Positions 17,036 to 26,352 are shown, counted from the first letter of the stretch. The stretch is 64,000 bases of DNA from Actinomadura spongiicola (GCF_003432485.1 NZ_QVNQ01000006.1:124001-188000); one strand, 5' to 3'. The notes: generated by a model not told the origin, from the sequence alone. Numbers and translations: made by a program.

Positions 17036-18057
17036 TGACGAGGAAGAAGGAGAAGGACGCGCGGGACGACGGGGAGCTGCTGCGGATCGAGGACCTGCAC
17101 GTCGACTTCCTGACCGACCGCGGCTGGACGAACGTCGTCGCGGGCGTGTCCTTCGACGTCGGCCCCGGCGAGATCGTGGGGCTGGTCGGCGAGTCCGGGT
17201 CGGGCAAGAGCGTCACCAGCCTGTCGGTGCTGCGGCTGCTGCCGAACGCGTACTCCCGCACCCCGTCGGGCCACATCTGGTACCAGGGCCGCGACCTCAT
17301 CAAGATGCCGGAGCGGGAACTGCGCGACGTCCGCGGCAACGAGATCTCCATGATCTTCCAGGAGCCGATGACGAGCCTGAACCCGGCCTTCACGATCGGC
17401 GACCAGATCGCCGAGGTCTACCGGCGGCACAAGGGCGGCTCGCGGCGCGCCGCGTTCGCCCGCGCCGCGGAGATGCTCGACCTCGTCGGCATCCCGGACG
17501 CGGGCAGCCGCGTCAAGGACTACCCGCACGAGTTCTCCGGCGGGATGCGGCAGCGGGCCATGATCGCCATGGCGCTGGCCTGCGAACCGAAGCTCCTCAT
17601 CGCGGACGAACCGGCCACCGCGCTGGACGTGACGGTGCAGGCCCAGATCGTCGCGCTGCTCTCCCGGCTCCGCGACGAGACCGGGTGCGGGATCCTGTTC
17701 ATCACCCACGACCTCGGGCTGGTCGTCGAACTGGCCGACCGGGTCGTCGTGATGTACGCGGGCGAGGTGGTCGAGACCGCGGCGGCGCTCGACCTGTACA
17801 ACGCGCCGAAACATCCGTACACGGCGGGGCTGCTGAGCGCCATGCCGCATCTCGGGGTGCGCGGGAAGGAACTGCCGACGATCCCGGGCCGTACCCCCGA
17901 GCCGTGGCGGATGCCGGAGGGCTGCCGGTTCGGCCCCCGCTGCGGGCACACCAGCGAGGAGTGCGTGGTGGCGGCGCCCGCGCTCCGGATCGTCGAGGCG
18001 GGCCGCAGCAGCCGCTGTTGCCGTACCGAGCAGCTGAACTTGGCAGGTTCCCCATGA
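17035..18057 (+). CDS. ABC transporter ATPase (DppD/OppD type)
   Basis: 340 aa. ATG 17035 shares one base with the preceding stop. Walker A GESGSGKS, Q-loop IFQEPMTSLNP, signature FSGGMRQRAMIA, Walker B LLIADEPATALD. The C-terminal oligopeptide domain (HPYTAGLLSAMPHL and a Cys-containing GCRFGPRCGHTSEEC tail likely to bind an iron-sulfur cluster) is typical of OppD/DppD. It powers import jointly with the next gene. Confidence 0.95.
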   Translation: MTRKKEKDARDDGELLRIEDLHVDFLTDRGWTNVVAGVSFDVGPGEIVGLVGESGSGKSVTSLSVLRLLPNAYSRTPSGHIWYQGRDLIKMPERELRDVRGNEISMIFQEPMTSLNPAFTIGDQIAEVYRRHKGGSRRAAFARAAEMLDLVGIPDAGSRVKDYPHEFSGGMRQRAMIAMALACEPKLLIADEPATALDVTVQAQIVALLSRLRDETGCGILFITHDLGLVVELADRVVVMYAGEVVETAAALDLYNAPKHPYTAGLLSAMPHLGVRGKELPTIPGRTPEPWRMPEGCRFGPRCGHTSEECVVAAPALRIVEAGRSSRCCRTEQLNLAGSP

Positions 18058-19166
18058 GCGTCAAAGGTGTTGAAGGTTCCGGCGCGAAGGCGCCGTCGTC
18101 GGGTGCGCCGGCCGAGGCGTCCGGTGCGCCGGTGCCGGACTCCACGACCGGGCCGCTCGTCGACGTCCGCGACGTCAGCGTGGTGTTCCGGAAGAAGCGG
18201 ACGCTGGCGGCGGCGCGGCAGGTGCGCGCGGTCAACGACGTCACCTTCCACATCGCGGAAGGTGAGACGTTCGGCCTGGTCGGCGAGTCGGGATCGGGCA
18301 AGTCGACGACCGGGCGCGCGCTGTTGAAGCTGGTCCCGACGGAGAGCGGGTCGATCAAGGTCGCCGGGCACGACGTCACCAACCTGCGCGGCGGGAGCCT
18401 GCGCAGGGCCCGGCGCAGTATGCAGATGGTCTTCCAGGACCCTTACTCGTCGCTGGACCCTTCGTCCACGGTGGCGGCGAGCATCGCCGAACCGCTCGTC
18501 GTCCACGAGAGACTGTCGGCGAAGGAGGCGCGGAGCCGGGTGAACGACCTCATCGAGATGGTCGGGCTCCGGGCGAGCTACGCCGAGCGCTACCCGTACG
18601 AGTTCTCCGGCGGGCAGCGGCAGCGGCTGGCGATCGCGCGGGCGATCGCGTTGAACCCGCGGTTCATCGTGTGCGACGAGGCCGTGTCCGCGCTGGACGT
18701 CTCCACCCAGAACCAGGTGATCAACCTTTTGGAGAGGCTGCGCGCGGAGTTCCGGCTGACCTATCTTTTCATCGCGCACGACCTGGCCATCGTGCGGCAC
18801 ATCTCGCACCGGGTCGGCGTGATGTACCTGGGACGGATCGTCGAGACCGGCCCGGCGGAACGGGTCTACACCGCTCCGGCGCATCCGTACACGCAGGCGC
18901 TGCTGTCGGCCATCCCGGACCCGCGAAGGCGGTCGGGACGGATCGTCCTGGAGGGGGACCTGCCCGACCCGGCACGGCCACCGGTCGGTTGCCCGTTCCA
19001 GACCCGGTGCGGTTTCGTCATGGACATCTGCAAACAGCGGGTGCCGGAGCACACCGCCGTCGAGGGCGGGGGAGAGGTGGCGTGCCATCTGCAGACGACG
19101 GGCCCCACGCTCGCGGGCTCCCCCCTGAACGATCTGGTTCCGACGCGTGCCACGTCCACCCCGTAA
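18054..19166 (+). CDS. ABC transporter ATPase (DppF/OppF type)
   Basis: 370 aa, ATG 18054 in an ATGA overlap. An Ala/Pro-rich N-terminal extension of about 35 residues precedes the ATPase domain. Walker A GESGSGKST, Q-loop VFQDPYSSLDP, signature FSGGQRQRLAIA, Walker B FIVCDEAVSALD, and the C-terminal HPYTQALLSAIPDP with a GCPFQTRCGF cysteine pattern. It completes a five-gene importer transcribed as one unit. Confidence 0.95.
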   Translation: MSVKGVEGSGAKAPSSGAPAEASGAPVPDSTTGPLVDVRDVSVVFRKKRTLAAARQVRAVNDVTFHIAEGETFGLVGESGSGKSTTGRALLKLVPTESGSIKVAGHDVTNLRGGSLRRARRSMQMVFQDPYSSLDPSSTVAASIAEPLVVHERLSAKEARSRVNDLIEMVGLRASYAERYPYEFSGGQRQRLAIARAIALNPRFIVCDEAVSALDVSTQNQVINLLERLRAEFRLTYLFIAHDLAIVRHISHRVGVMYLGRIVETGPAERVYTAPAHPYTQALLSAIPDPRRRSGRIVLEGDLPDPARPPVGCPFQTRCGFVMDICKQRVPEHTAVEGGGEVACHLQTTGPTLAGSPLNDLVPTRATSTP

Positions 19167-19207
19167 AGGCCCTGCTCGGGGCACTGGCGGTCGTGACTCG
19201 CCCCACA

Positions 19208-19237
19208 TTGACCGACATAAATCGGACGACGTAATCT
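19208..19237 (+). promoter_or_regulatory. Promoter of the GntR regulator gene
   Basis: A -35-like TTGACC at 19208-19213 and a -10-like TAATCT at 19232-19237 are separated by 18 bp, ahead of the GTG at 19269. This is a good match to the housekeeping sigma factor consensus of actinomycetes. Confidence 0.6.
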
Positions 19238-19243
19238 GTACTA

Positions 19244-19255
19244 TGTCAGACAAAC
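19244..19255. promoter_or_regulatory. Putative FCD-GntR operator
   Basis: TGTC-A-GACA at 19244-19252 is a perfect 9-bp palindrome of the TGT-N3-ACA kind typical for FadR-subfamily GntR regulators, placed just downstream of the -10 box. The overlapping TCAGACAAA recurs upstream of the ABC importer at 13263-13271, suggesting the regulator controls both itself and the transporter. Confidence 0.5.
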
Positions 19256-19268
19256 GCAAAGGACTGCC

Positions 19269-19949
19269 GTGACCGACCCCAAGCTCGACCTGACGATCGA
19301 CCGCCCGGCCGAATCCGTCCCGGAGATGGTCGTACGCCGCATCCGTGACGCGATCGCCGCTGGGCTGCTCCCACCGGGTCGTCAACTCACCGAGCGTGAA
19401 CTCGTGGAACTGACCGGTGTGAGCCGTACGTCGGTGCGGGAGGCCATGCGTCACCTCCAGACCCTGGGGCTCGTGGAGCCGTCACCGAGTCGCGGCGTCC
19501 GCGTCGCCAGGCTCGGCAGCGCCGAGGTGCGGGAGATCTATGAGGTGCGGGACGCCCTGGAGCCCGCCGCCGCCGAACTGTTCGTGCTGCGCGCGACCGA
19601 CGAGGAGGTCGCGGCGCTGGTGGAGAAGGTCCAGCCGCGCGCCTCGGGCGAGGAACGTTTCCAGGCCATATTCGAGTTCGACAACCTGCTTCTCGCGGGC
19701 GCCCGCAACTCGTTGCTGAAGTCCATGCTGGAGCCCCTGCACACGCGTATCCACGCGCTGCGCAGCCTCTCGGTGACCATCCCGGGCCGGCACGCCGAGT
19801 CCCGGCAGGAATACCTCGAAATCGCCGAGGCCATCGCCGCCCGTTCCCCCGAACGCGCGTCGGAGGCCGCGCACCGCCATGTCCGGGCGGCCGCCAAGGC
19901 CGCGCTGAAGGCCGTGGAAATCCTGGAGAAGGAACACCCGAATTCATAA
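19269..19949 (+). CDS. GntR-family regulator, FCD (FadR-like) subfamily
   Basis: 226 aa from GTG 19269. N-terminal winged helix (PEMVVRRIRDAIAAGLLPPGRQL, with LVELTGVSRTSVREAMRHL as recognition helix) and C-terminal helical FCD domain with the EVRDALEPAAAEL start. Members sense organic acids or acyl-CoA-like metabolites. Position between the importer and the enzyme genes makes it the likely pathway-specific regulator. Confidence 0.93.
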   Translation: MTDPKLDLTIDRPAESVPEMVVRRIRDAIAAGLLPPGRQLTERELVELTGVSRTSVREAMRHLQTLGLVEPSPSRGVRVARLGSAEVREIYEVRDALEPAAAELFVLRATDEEVAALVEKVQPRASGEERFQAIFEFDNLLLAGARNSLLKSMLEPLHTRIHALRSLSVTIPGRHAESRQEYLEIAEAIAARSPERASEAAHRHVRAAAKAALKAVEILEKEHPNS

Positions 19950-20002
19950 CTCCACATCGTGGCGTGAGGCCACGTCGGCACGAGTGCGAGGGTGATATCG
20001 CC

Positions 20003-21133
20003 ATGGCCATGAAGGATGTGGCAATCGTCGGCGTCGGGTCGTCCGATTTCGGACGGCTGTACGCGAACAAGAGCCATCCGAACGACGCGTACGAGCTCGC
20101 CGCGGAGGCGTTCAAAGAGGCGCTTGACGACTGCGGAGCCACTCAACAGGACATCGACGGGCTCCTCTGTATCAACATCAAATACGGCCAGTTCGGGGAG
20201 ACCGTCGGGCTCACCGCCCCGGGATTCGTCCACGACCTGGAGGGCACCGGTCGCATGAGCGGTGTCGCGTTGCAGGAGGCGTACGCCCTGATCCGCTCGG
20301 GAACGGCCGACATGGTCGCCTGCGTCTACGCGACGAACGGACGGTCGGCGGGCCTGAAGTACGGCGGCGGCGACGCCGACCCCGCCGGGGCGTACGACGC
20401 CATGTACGGAATGACGTCCACCGGCGCGTACGTGTCGATGATGTACCAGCGGTACAGCCGCCTGTACGGGGCTCCGGAGGACGCCCTCGCACCGCTCGCC
20501 GTCAACAACCGCGCCAACGGGGCCCGCAATCCGATCGCGGTCTTCCAGAAGGAGATCGACCGGGACGAGTACATGGCGTCCCGGTTCATCGCCGAACCGC
20601 TGCGCAAGCTCGACTACTGCATCATCAACGACGGCGCGGTCGCGTTCATCGTGACGTCCGCCGACCGGGCCCGCGGGATGCGCAAGAAGCCCGTGAAGGT
20701 CGCCGCCACGGCCGGACGCGCCGAACTGAGCCGCAGCTACATCAGCCCCGACTTCTATTTCTCCACCAGCGCCGCCGTGGCCGAGGACCTATACAAGAAA
20801 GCGGGAATCGGCCCGGACGAGATCGACTGCATGCAGGTCTACGACAACTTTCTGCCGACGATCCTGTTCACCCTCGAAGGCTTCGGTCACGCGCCCCGCG
20901 GAGAGTCCTGGGAATGGGTCCGGGACGGCCGTGTCGAACTCGGTGGCGAGCGGCCTCTCAACACGTCCGGCGGGCATACCAGCGAAAGCTACATGCAGGG
21001 CTTCGCGCTCCATGTGGAAGCGGTACGGCAACTGCGCGGCGAAGCCGGCGACCGGCAGGTCGAAAATTGCAACACCGTGCAGTACATGTGCGTCTCGCCC
21101 ATCGTGACCTCGCACATTTTCACGGCCGAATAG
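20003..21133 (+). CDS. Thiolase-fold lipid-transfer protein/aldolase-type (Ltp-like)
   Basis: 376 aa from ATG 20003; an alternative ATG follows at 20009. N-terminal VAIVGVGSSDFGRL and C-terminal NTSGGHTSESYMQG match the SCP-x/Ltp thiolase-like family. A VYDNF segment near residue 285 corresponds to the Tyr-Asp region that is functional in steroid Ltp2 aldolases (family knowledge). It pairs with the DUF35 protein 13 bp downstream; such pairs catalyse retro-aldol cleavage of beta-hydroxyacyl-CoAs. The substrate is unknown. A small hairpin (arms CGTGGC/GCCACG at 19958-19974) lies in its leader. Confidence 0.85.
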   Translation: MAMKDVAIVGVGSSDFGRLYANKSHPNDAYELAAEAFKEALDDCGATQQDIDGLLCINIKYGQFGETVGLTAPGFVHDLEGTGRMSGVALQEAYALIRSGTADMVACVYATNGRSAGLKYGGGDADPAGAYDAMYGMTSTGAYVSMMYQRYSRLYGAPEDALAPLAVNNRANGARNPIAVFQKEIDRDEYMASRFIAEPLRKLDYCIINDGAVAFIVTSADRARGMRKKPVKVAATAGRAELSRSYISPDFYFSTSAAVAEDLYKKAGIGPDEIDCMQVYDNFLPTILFTLEGFGHAPRGESWEWVRDGRVELGGERPLNTSGGHTSESYMQGFALHVEAVRQLRGEAGDRQVENCNTVQYMCVSPIVTSHIFTAE

Positions 21134-21146
21134 GGAGGGGCAGCCG

Positions 21147-21575
21147 ATGGACGTCGCGGCGTACGAGAAACTCTTGCCGGACATCACCCCGCGCAACAAG
21201 CCGTTCTGGGACGGTTGCGCCGCGGGCGAGCTTCGGTTGCAGCGGTGCACCGACTGCGGGCGGCACCGCTTTCCCGACGCGCCGGTGTGTCCGCAGTGCC
21301 TTTCCAGTTCGGCCTCCTGGGAGGCGGTGAGCGGAACCGGGACCATCTGGTCGTGGTGCACGATGCACCAGAGGTATTTCGCCGCCTTCGCCGACGAGGT
21401 TCCCTATCGGCTCGTCTACGTGCGGCTCACCGAGGGCCCGCTCGTCATCAGCGTCCTGGCCGACGAACCGGACGAGCTGCGGCTCGACCTGCCGGTTCGC
21501 GTGGTCTTCCGTCCGAGCCCCGGCGGACGTGTCATTCCGCAGTTCAGCACCGGCGACCTGGTCACCGCAGCCTAA
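21147..21575 (+). CDS. DUF35 zinc-ribbon/OB-fold acyl-CoA-associated protein
   Basis: 142 aa. The N-terminal rubredoxin-like zinc ribbon is intact (CTDC at about 34-37, CPQC at about 49-52), followed by the OB-fold that binds the CoA pantetheine. Proteins of this family form obligate complexes with Ltp-type aldolases (as ChsH2 DUF35 with Ltp2). It directly follows its presumed partner gene. Confidence 0.88.
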   Translation: MDVAAYEKLLPDITPRNKPFWDGCAAGELRLQRCTDCGRHRFPDAPVCPQCLSSSASWEAVSGTGTIWSWCTMHQRYFAAFADEVPYRLVYVRLTEGPLVISVLADEPDELRLDLPVRVVFRPSPGGRVIPQFSTGDLVTAA

Positions 21576-21591
21576 GGTTGGGAATTTTTTC

Positions 21592-22398
21592 ATGGACTCG
21601 ATCGCTGATCACTCTCTCGTCCGCTACGAGGACCTGTCCGACGGCGTCGCCCGCATCACGTTGAACCGGCCCGAGAAGCGCAACGCGATGAGCCGCGCCG
21701 CGCGTGCCGCCCTGCTCGAGGTGCTGGACCGCTGCGACGGCGAGGTCAAGGTGATCATCCTGACCGGCGCCGGACCCGCGTTCTGCGCGGGCGTCGACAT
21801 CAAGGAGGCCGGAGAGGAGCCCATCGACACCGACCGCCGCGGCGCGGGCAGGCACACGAGCTGGCTGACCGTCCAGAACCGGATCCGGGCGCATTCGGCG
21901 ATCGTCATCGCGGCGGTCAACGGGTTCGCGCTCGGCGGCGGACTGACGCTGATCAACTCCAGTGACCTCGCCATCGCGGCGGAGGACGCGCCCATCGGCA
22001 TGCCCGAGGTCGGCTTCGGCCTGTACCCGGGGCTCGCGGGCCCGTCCACGCAGCTGCGGCTCGGGGCGAAGCGGGCCGCGTGGATGGTGCTGACCGCCGA
22101 CCGGATCACCGGCGCGACCGCGGCGGAATGGGGCCTGGTGAACCAGGCCGTCCCCGCCGACGAACTCCAGTCGGCCGCGCTGGAACTGGCGCGGCGCATC
22201 GCCCGGCACAACCAGGTGACGCTGGCGTGGTCGAAGCGCGCGCTCCACGAGATCCCCATGTACATCTCGGACTGGACGAAGGCCATCGAGTACGGCGAGG
22301 ACGTCCGGTACCAGATCTCGGCGCGCACGGACGTCCTCGACGACCCGGAGGCGACCCACCGCAAGGCGGTCGGCCGCGCGGGCGACGGCGTGCGATGA
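21592..22398 (+). CDS. Enoyl-CoA hydratase/isomerase family protein
   Basis: 268 aa starting at ATG 21592; the upstream in-frame extension is a shadow of the DUF35 gene. Crotonase hallmarks: ITLNRPEKRNAMS, oxyanion-hole segments AFCAGVDIKE and NGFALGGGLTL, and GMPEVGFGLYPG. The residue after GFGL is Tyr and the usual second catalytic Glu is in MPEVGF. It would hydrate a 2-enoyl-CoA to the beta-hydroxyacyl-CoA that an Ltp-DUF35 aldolase can cleave. Confidence 0.9.
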   Translation: MDSIADHSLVRYEDLSDGVARITLNRPEKRNAMSRAARAALLEVLDRCDGEVKVIILTGAGPAFCAGVDIKEAGEEPIDTDRRGAGRHTSWLTVQNRIRAHSAIVIAAVNGFALGGGLTLINSSDLAIAAEDAPIGMPEVGFGLYPGLAGPSTQLRLGAKRAAWMVLTADRITGATAAEWGLVNQAVPADELQSAALELARRIARHNQVTLAWSKRALHEIPMYISDWTKAIEYGEDVRYQISARTDVLDDPEATHRKAVGRAGDGVR

Positions 22399-24719
22399 GC
22401 GGACGAGAACACGCGGGCGGGCTCCTTCGGGTGGTGGAGCTGGCCGAAGGCGTGGCGGGCCAGGTCTGCGGACGGCTGTTCGCGGGCTTCGGCCACACCG
22501 TGACCAAGTGCGAGCCGCCCGGCGGCGATCCGCTGCGGACGCGGGAGCCGGTCGACGCCGACGGCCTCGGCTACACGTTCACCGCGTTGAACGCCGACAA
22601 GCAGAGCGTGTGCGTCGACCCGGAGAGCCCGGACGGCCGGGCCCGGCTGGCGGAGCTGCTGTCGTCCGCCGACATCCTGATCACCGACTTCGGTCCGGGC
22701 CGCGCGGCGCGGACCGGCCTGACACCGCACCGCCTGCGCTCGGCGCACCCGAAACTGGTCGTCGTCGCGCTCACGCCGTACGGCGTCACCGACGAGCGCT
22801 CCGACGTCCACGGCGACAGCCTGCTCGCCGAATGCTACGGCGGGCTCGCCGCGATGGTAGGCGAGCCGGGCCGGGCGCCGCTCAGCCTCGGCGGCGAGCA
22901 GACGGCGCACGCCGCCGCGTTCGTCGGCTTCTACGGTTCCATGCTCGCGCTGCGCCGCGCGGACGGAGACGTCGTGGACGTCGCGCTCTGCGACGTCGCC
23001 GCGTACATCGACTGGAAGAGCGACGTCGTCTACGCGGAGACCGGTCAGGTCCCCACGCGGACGGGCACGAGCATCGGTCGCTGGCGGACCGTCCGTGCCG
23101 CGGACGGATGGATCGGGTTCATCTACACGCCCGAGCAGTGGGACCGCGTCGTCGAGCTCATCGGCGACCCGGCGCTCGAAGACCCCCGGCTGCGCGGCGA
23201 CAAGGCGCGGCTGGACCTCGTCGACCTGTGGTGGCCCGCCGTCGAGAGATGGGCCGTGGCGCGCACCAAACGGGAGATCTACCGCGACGCGCAACGTCTC
23301 GGCCTGCCGTTCGGGTACGGCGCCGACCTGGCCGATCTCGTCACCGACCCGCAGTACCGGGCGCGGTCCTTCGTCTCGGACGGCGCCGCGCGACTGGCTC
23401 CCGTCGTCGGCCTGCCGTGGAGGTTCGGTTCCCCCCGGGACCTCCACGGCACCGACGGGACGACCGGGCCGCGCCCCCGCCCCCGCGAGGTCGACGGTGC
23501 GGGCACCGGCGGCGATCCGGCCCCGCTGGCCGGTGTGGTCGTCCTGGACCTCGGCACCATCACGGCGGGCGCCGCCACCGGACGGCTCCTCGCCGACTAC
23601 GGCGCCACCGTCATCAAGATCGAGTCGATGGGGCGTCCGGACGCGTTCCGGGTGTGGCCCGTGCCCACCGAGGGGGACGCCGACGTCACCGAGGAGTCGC
23701 CGCTCTTCGAGTCGAACAACGCGGGCAAACTCGGCATCACGCTCGATCTGAAGACCGACTCCGGGCGGGCGGAGATGCGGCGGCTCGTCGAACGGTCCGA
23801 CGTCCTGATCGAGAACTTCACCGTCGGCGTCACGCGGCGGCTCGGCATCGACTGCCCGACGCTGATGGAGGTCAACCCGCGCCTGATCTACCTGTCGCTG
23901 TCCAGCCAGGGGCAGTCGGGCCCGGAGTCGGGGACCCGCTCCTACGGGTCCAGCCTCGACCTGCTGTCGGGCCTGGCGTCGGTGACGGGGTATCCGGGCG
24001 AGCAGCCGATGTGGTCGTCGGCCGACATCAACTACCCCGACCAGATCGTCTCCCTGTTCGGCGCCGGGCTGATCGCGTACTGCCTCGCCCAGGACCTGCG
24101 CGGAACGTATCTCGACGTGTCACAGCGGGAGCTGGTCAGCTGGACGCTCGCCGACCGCATCCTTGAACACCTTGACACCGGGACCGTTCCAGAACCGACC
24201 GGGAACCGGCGTCCCGGCAGCACCCCCCACGACGTCTACCGCTGCGCCGGCGACGACCAGTGGATCGCGATCGCCTGCCGCACCGACACCGAGCGGGCCG
24301 CGCTGGCGACGCTCGTCGGCGCCGAGGGCATGGCGAGCAAACCGTCCCCCTGGTGGGAACGGAACCACGAAGAGGTCGACGCCGTGATCAACGCGTGGTC
24401 CGGGAGCCGCTCGAAACAGGAGTGCCTGCGCGAGCTGACTCTGGCGCGGGTCCCGTCCGCCCCGGTGCTGTCGGCGCGGGAACGCGCCGAGGACCCGCAT
24501 TTCCGTCGCCGCCGGGTGTTCCTCGACGACCCCCGCCGCCAGAAGGGGTTTCCGCTGCGGCTGCTCGGCTATGAGCCACCGCCGCCGCGCCCCGCCCCCC
24601 GACTCGGCCAGCACGACGCCGAAGTACGCGATGGTCACCGGCCGGGCGCCGAGGCCCGGCCCGCCGCGGGGCGGGTCCCCGTCGAAGTACCGCCCCAGCG
24701 TTCAGGAGGATCGACATGA
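22395..24719 (+). CDS. CaiB/BaiF family CoA-transferase, tandem two-domain fusion
   Basis: 774 aa, ATG 22395 in an ATGA overlap. Two full CaiB-type units are fused: residues about 8-345 (LLRVVELAEGVAGQVCGRLFAGFG) and about 380-740 (GVVVLDLGTITAGAATGRLLADYG). In the family a conserved Asp forms the acyl intermediate. By motif alignment the C-terminal copy keeps it (NYPD), while the N-terminal copy has His in place of Asp (GEQTAHAA), so only one half may be catalytic. It activates an acid by CoA transfer, starting the pathway. The C-terminal 40 residues are Pro/Arg-rich and not domain-like. Confidence 0.88.
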   Translation: MSGREHAGGLLRVVELAEGVAGQVCGRLFAGFGHTVTKCEPPGGDPLRTREPVDADGLGYTFTALNADKQSVCVDPESPDGRARLAELLSSADILITDFGPGRAARTGLTPHRLRSAHPKLVVVALTPYGVTDERSDVHGDSLLAECYGGLAAMVGEPGRAPLSLGGEQTAHAAAFVGFYGSMLALRRADGDVVDVALCDVAAYIDWKSDVVYAETGQVPTRTGTSIGRWRTVRAADGWIGFIYTPEQWDRVVELIGDPALEDPRLRGDKARLDLVDLWWPAVERWAVARTKREIYRDAQRLGLPFGYGADLADLVTDPQYRARSFVSDGAARLAPVVGLPWRFGSPRDLHGTDGTTGPRPRPREVDGAGTGGDPAPLAGVVVLDLGTITAGAATGRLLADYGATVIKIESMGRPDAFRVWPVPTEGDADVTEESPLFESNNAGKLGITLDLKTDSGRAEMRRLVERSDVLIENFTVGVTRRLGIDCPTLMEVNPRLIYLSLSSQGQSGPESGTRSYGSSLDLLSGLASVTGYPGEQPMWSSADINYPDQIVSLFGAGLIAYCLAQDLRGTYLDVSQRELVSWTLADRILEHLDTGTVPEPTGNRRPGSTPHDVYRCAGDDQWIAIACRTDTERAALATLVGAEGMASKPSPWWERNHEEVDAVINAWSGSRSKQECLRELTLARVPSAPVLSARERAEDPHFRRRRVFLDDPRRQKGFPLRLLGYEPPPPRPAPRLGQHDAEVRDGHRPGAEARPAAGRVPVEVPPQRSGGST

Positions 24720-25888
24720 ATGCCAATGATGCCGCCGTCATCATCGGAGCGTACGAGCATCCGGGGCGTGAGCTGCCCGACAAGTCGCTCGCGCAGATCC
24801 ACGCCGAGGTCGCGATCGGCGCGCTCGCGGACGCGGGACTGACGCTCGACGACGTCGACGGCTTCTTCCTCGGGCACGACGCGCCGGGCTACGGCGGCGG
24901 CTGGGTCTCCATGGCCGAGTACCTGGGGCTCCGCAGCCTCACCTACATGGACTCGACGGAGAGCGGTGGGGCCTCGCCGATCTACCACGTGTCGCACGCG
25001 GCGGCGGCCATCGCGGCCGGCAAGTGCAACGTCGCGTTGATCACGCTCGCGGGCAAGCCGCGCACCGGCATCCAGCCCGGCGGCGGTGGGCCGTTGCGGC
25101 CCGAGGACAGCTTCGAGATGGGCATGTTCACCGGCGCCGGGCTGGTCAGCACGTACGCGCTCGCGGCCCAGCGCCACATGTACGAGTACGGCACGACCAG
25201 CGAGCAGCTCGCCGAGATCAAGGTGGCGGCGACGATCCACGCGTCCCACAACCCGAACGCCTTCCTCCAGAAGGTGATGACGGTCGAGGACGTCGTCAAC
25301 TCGCCGCTGGTCGCGGACCCGCTGCACCGGGCCGACTGCTGCCTGGTGACGGACGGCGGCGGCGCCGTGGTCGTGGTCAGCCGCGAGGTCGCCCGGAGCC
25401 TGAACCGGCAGCCGGTGAAGATCCTGGGCCAGGGCGAGGCGGCGAAGCTCACCGACGGCGGCCGGGTCGACCTCACGTACACCAGCGCCGTCCAGTCGGG
25501 GCCGCGGGCGTTCGAGCAAGCGGGCGTGACCGTCAACGACATCGACTACGTGTCGATCTACGACAGCTTCACCATCACCGTCCTGGAGATCCTTGAGGAC
25601 CTCGGGTTCTGCGAGAAGGGCGAGGGCGGCCGCTTCGTCATGGACGGGACGCTCGTCGCCCCGCACGGCCGCCTCCCGTTCAACACCGACGGCGGCGGGC
25701 TCAGCAACAACCACCCCGGCCACCGCGGCGGCATCACGAAGATCATCGAGGCGGTGCGGCAGCTGCGGGGCGAGGCGAACCAGGGCGTGCAGGTGCCCGA
25801 CTGCGAGATCGCCCTGGTGCACGGTAACGGCGGCGACCTGGGCACCCGGATGCGCAGCGCCACGATGATCTTGGGAAGGGACGCCTGA
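24716..25888 (+). CDS. Thiolase-fold lipid-transfer protein/aldolase-type (second Ltp-like)
   Basis: 390 aa, ATGA overlap with the CoA-transferase. Same family as the gene at 20003, only distantly similar: VAIGALADAGLTLDDVDGF early, IYDSFTITVLEILEDLGF near 280 (the YD-containing functional segment), and NTDGGGLSNNHPGHRGG late. Forms the second Ltp-DUF35 pair with the gene whose ATG overlaps its stop. Two such pairs imply two successive retro-aldol or thiolytic cleavages. Confidence 0.86.
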   Translation: MNANDAAVIIGAYEHPGRELPDKSLAQIHAEVAIGALADAGLTLDDVDGFFLGHDAPGYGGGWVSMAEYLGLRSLTYMDSTESGGASPIYHVSHAAAAIAAGKCNVALITLAGKPRTGIQPGGGGPLRPEDSFEMGMFTGAGLVSTYALAAQRHMYEYGTTSEQLAEIKVAATIHASHNPNAFLQKVMTVEDVVNSPLVADPLHRADCCLVTDGGGAVVVVSREVARSLNRQPVKILGQGEAAKLTDGGRVDLTYTSAVQSGPRAFEQAGVTVNDIDYVSIYDSFTITVLEILEDLGFCEKGEGGRFVMDGTLVAPHGRLPFNTDGGGLSNNHPGHRGGITKIIEAVRQLRGEANQGVQVPDCEIALVHGNGGDLGTRMRSATMILGRDA

Positions 25889-26352
25889 TGGGCGAGGTAA
25901 GGAGCCCGGTGCTGCCGGCGCCGAAGCCGGTGGTGAACCCGGACACCGCGGAGTTCTGGAAGGCGACGGCCGAGGGACGGTTCCTCGGCAGGCGCTGTGA
26001 CGACTGCGGGGAGGCGATCTGGTACCCGCGGCCGATCTGCCCGTTCTGCCACAGCGCGAACACGCGGTGGGAGGAGTTCACCGGCCTGGGCAGCGTCTAC
26101 TCCTACAGCGTCGTCCACCGTGCCGGGGGCGAGTGGAAGGGCGTCACACCGTACGTCCTCGCCTACGTTGAGTTGGACGAGGGCCCCCGGATGATGACCA
26201 ACATCGTCGACTGCGACGTCGACGAGGTCGCCATCGGAGACAAGGTCGAAGTGGTGTTCGAGGACACCGGTGACGGCAACGCGCTGCCGCGCTTCCGTCC
26301 GGTGCAGAGCCAGTCGGCGCAGAGCCAAACGGCGCAGAGCCAAACGGCGTAG
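25888..26352 (+). CDS. DUF35 zinc-ribbon/OB-fold protein with a repeat-derived tail
   Basis: 154 aa. Zinc-ribbon cysteines intact (CDDC and CPFC), then OB-fold. The last 15 residues (QSQSAQSQTAQSQTA) come from a 15-bp tandem repeat that runs on past the stop; the TAG stop lies inside the fourth copy. Partner of the thiolase-like gene upstream, with which it shares one base. Confidence 0.88.
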   Translation: MGEVRSPVLPAPKPVVNPDTAEFWKATAEGRFLGRRCDDCGEAIWYPRPICPFCHSANTRWEEFTGLGSVYSYSVVHRAGGEWKGVTPYVLAYVELDEGPRMMTNIVDCDVDEVAIGDKVEVVFEDTGDGNALPRFRPVQSQSAQSQTAQSQTA

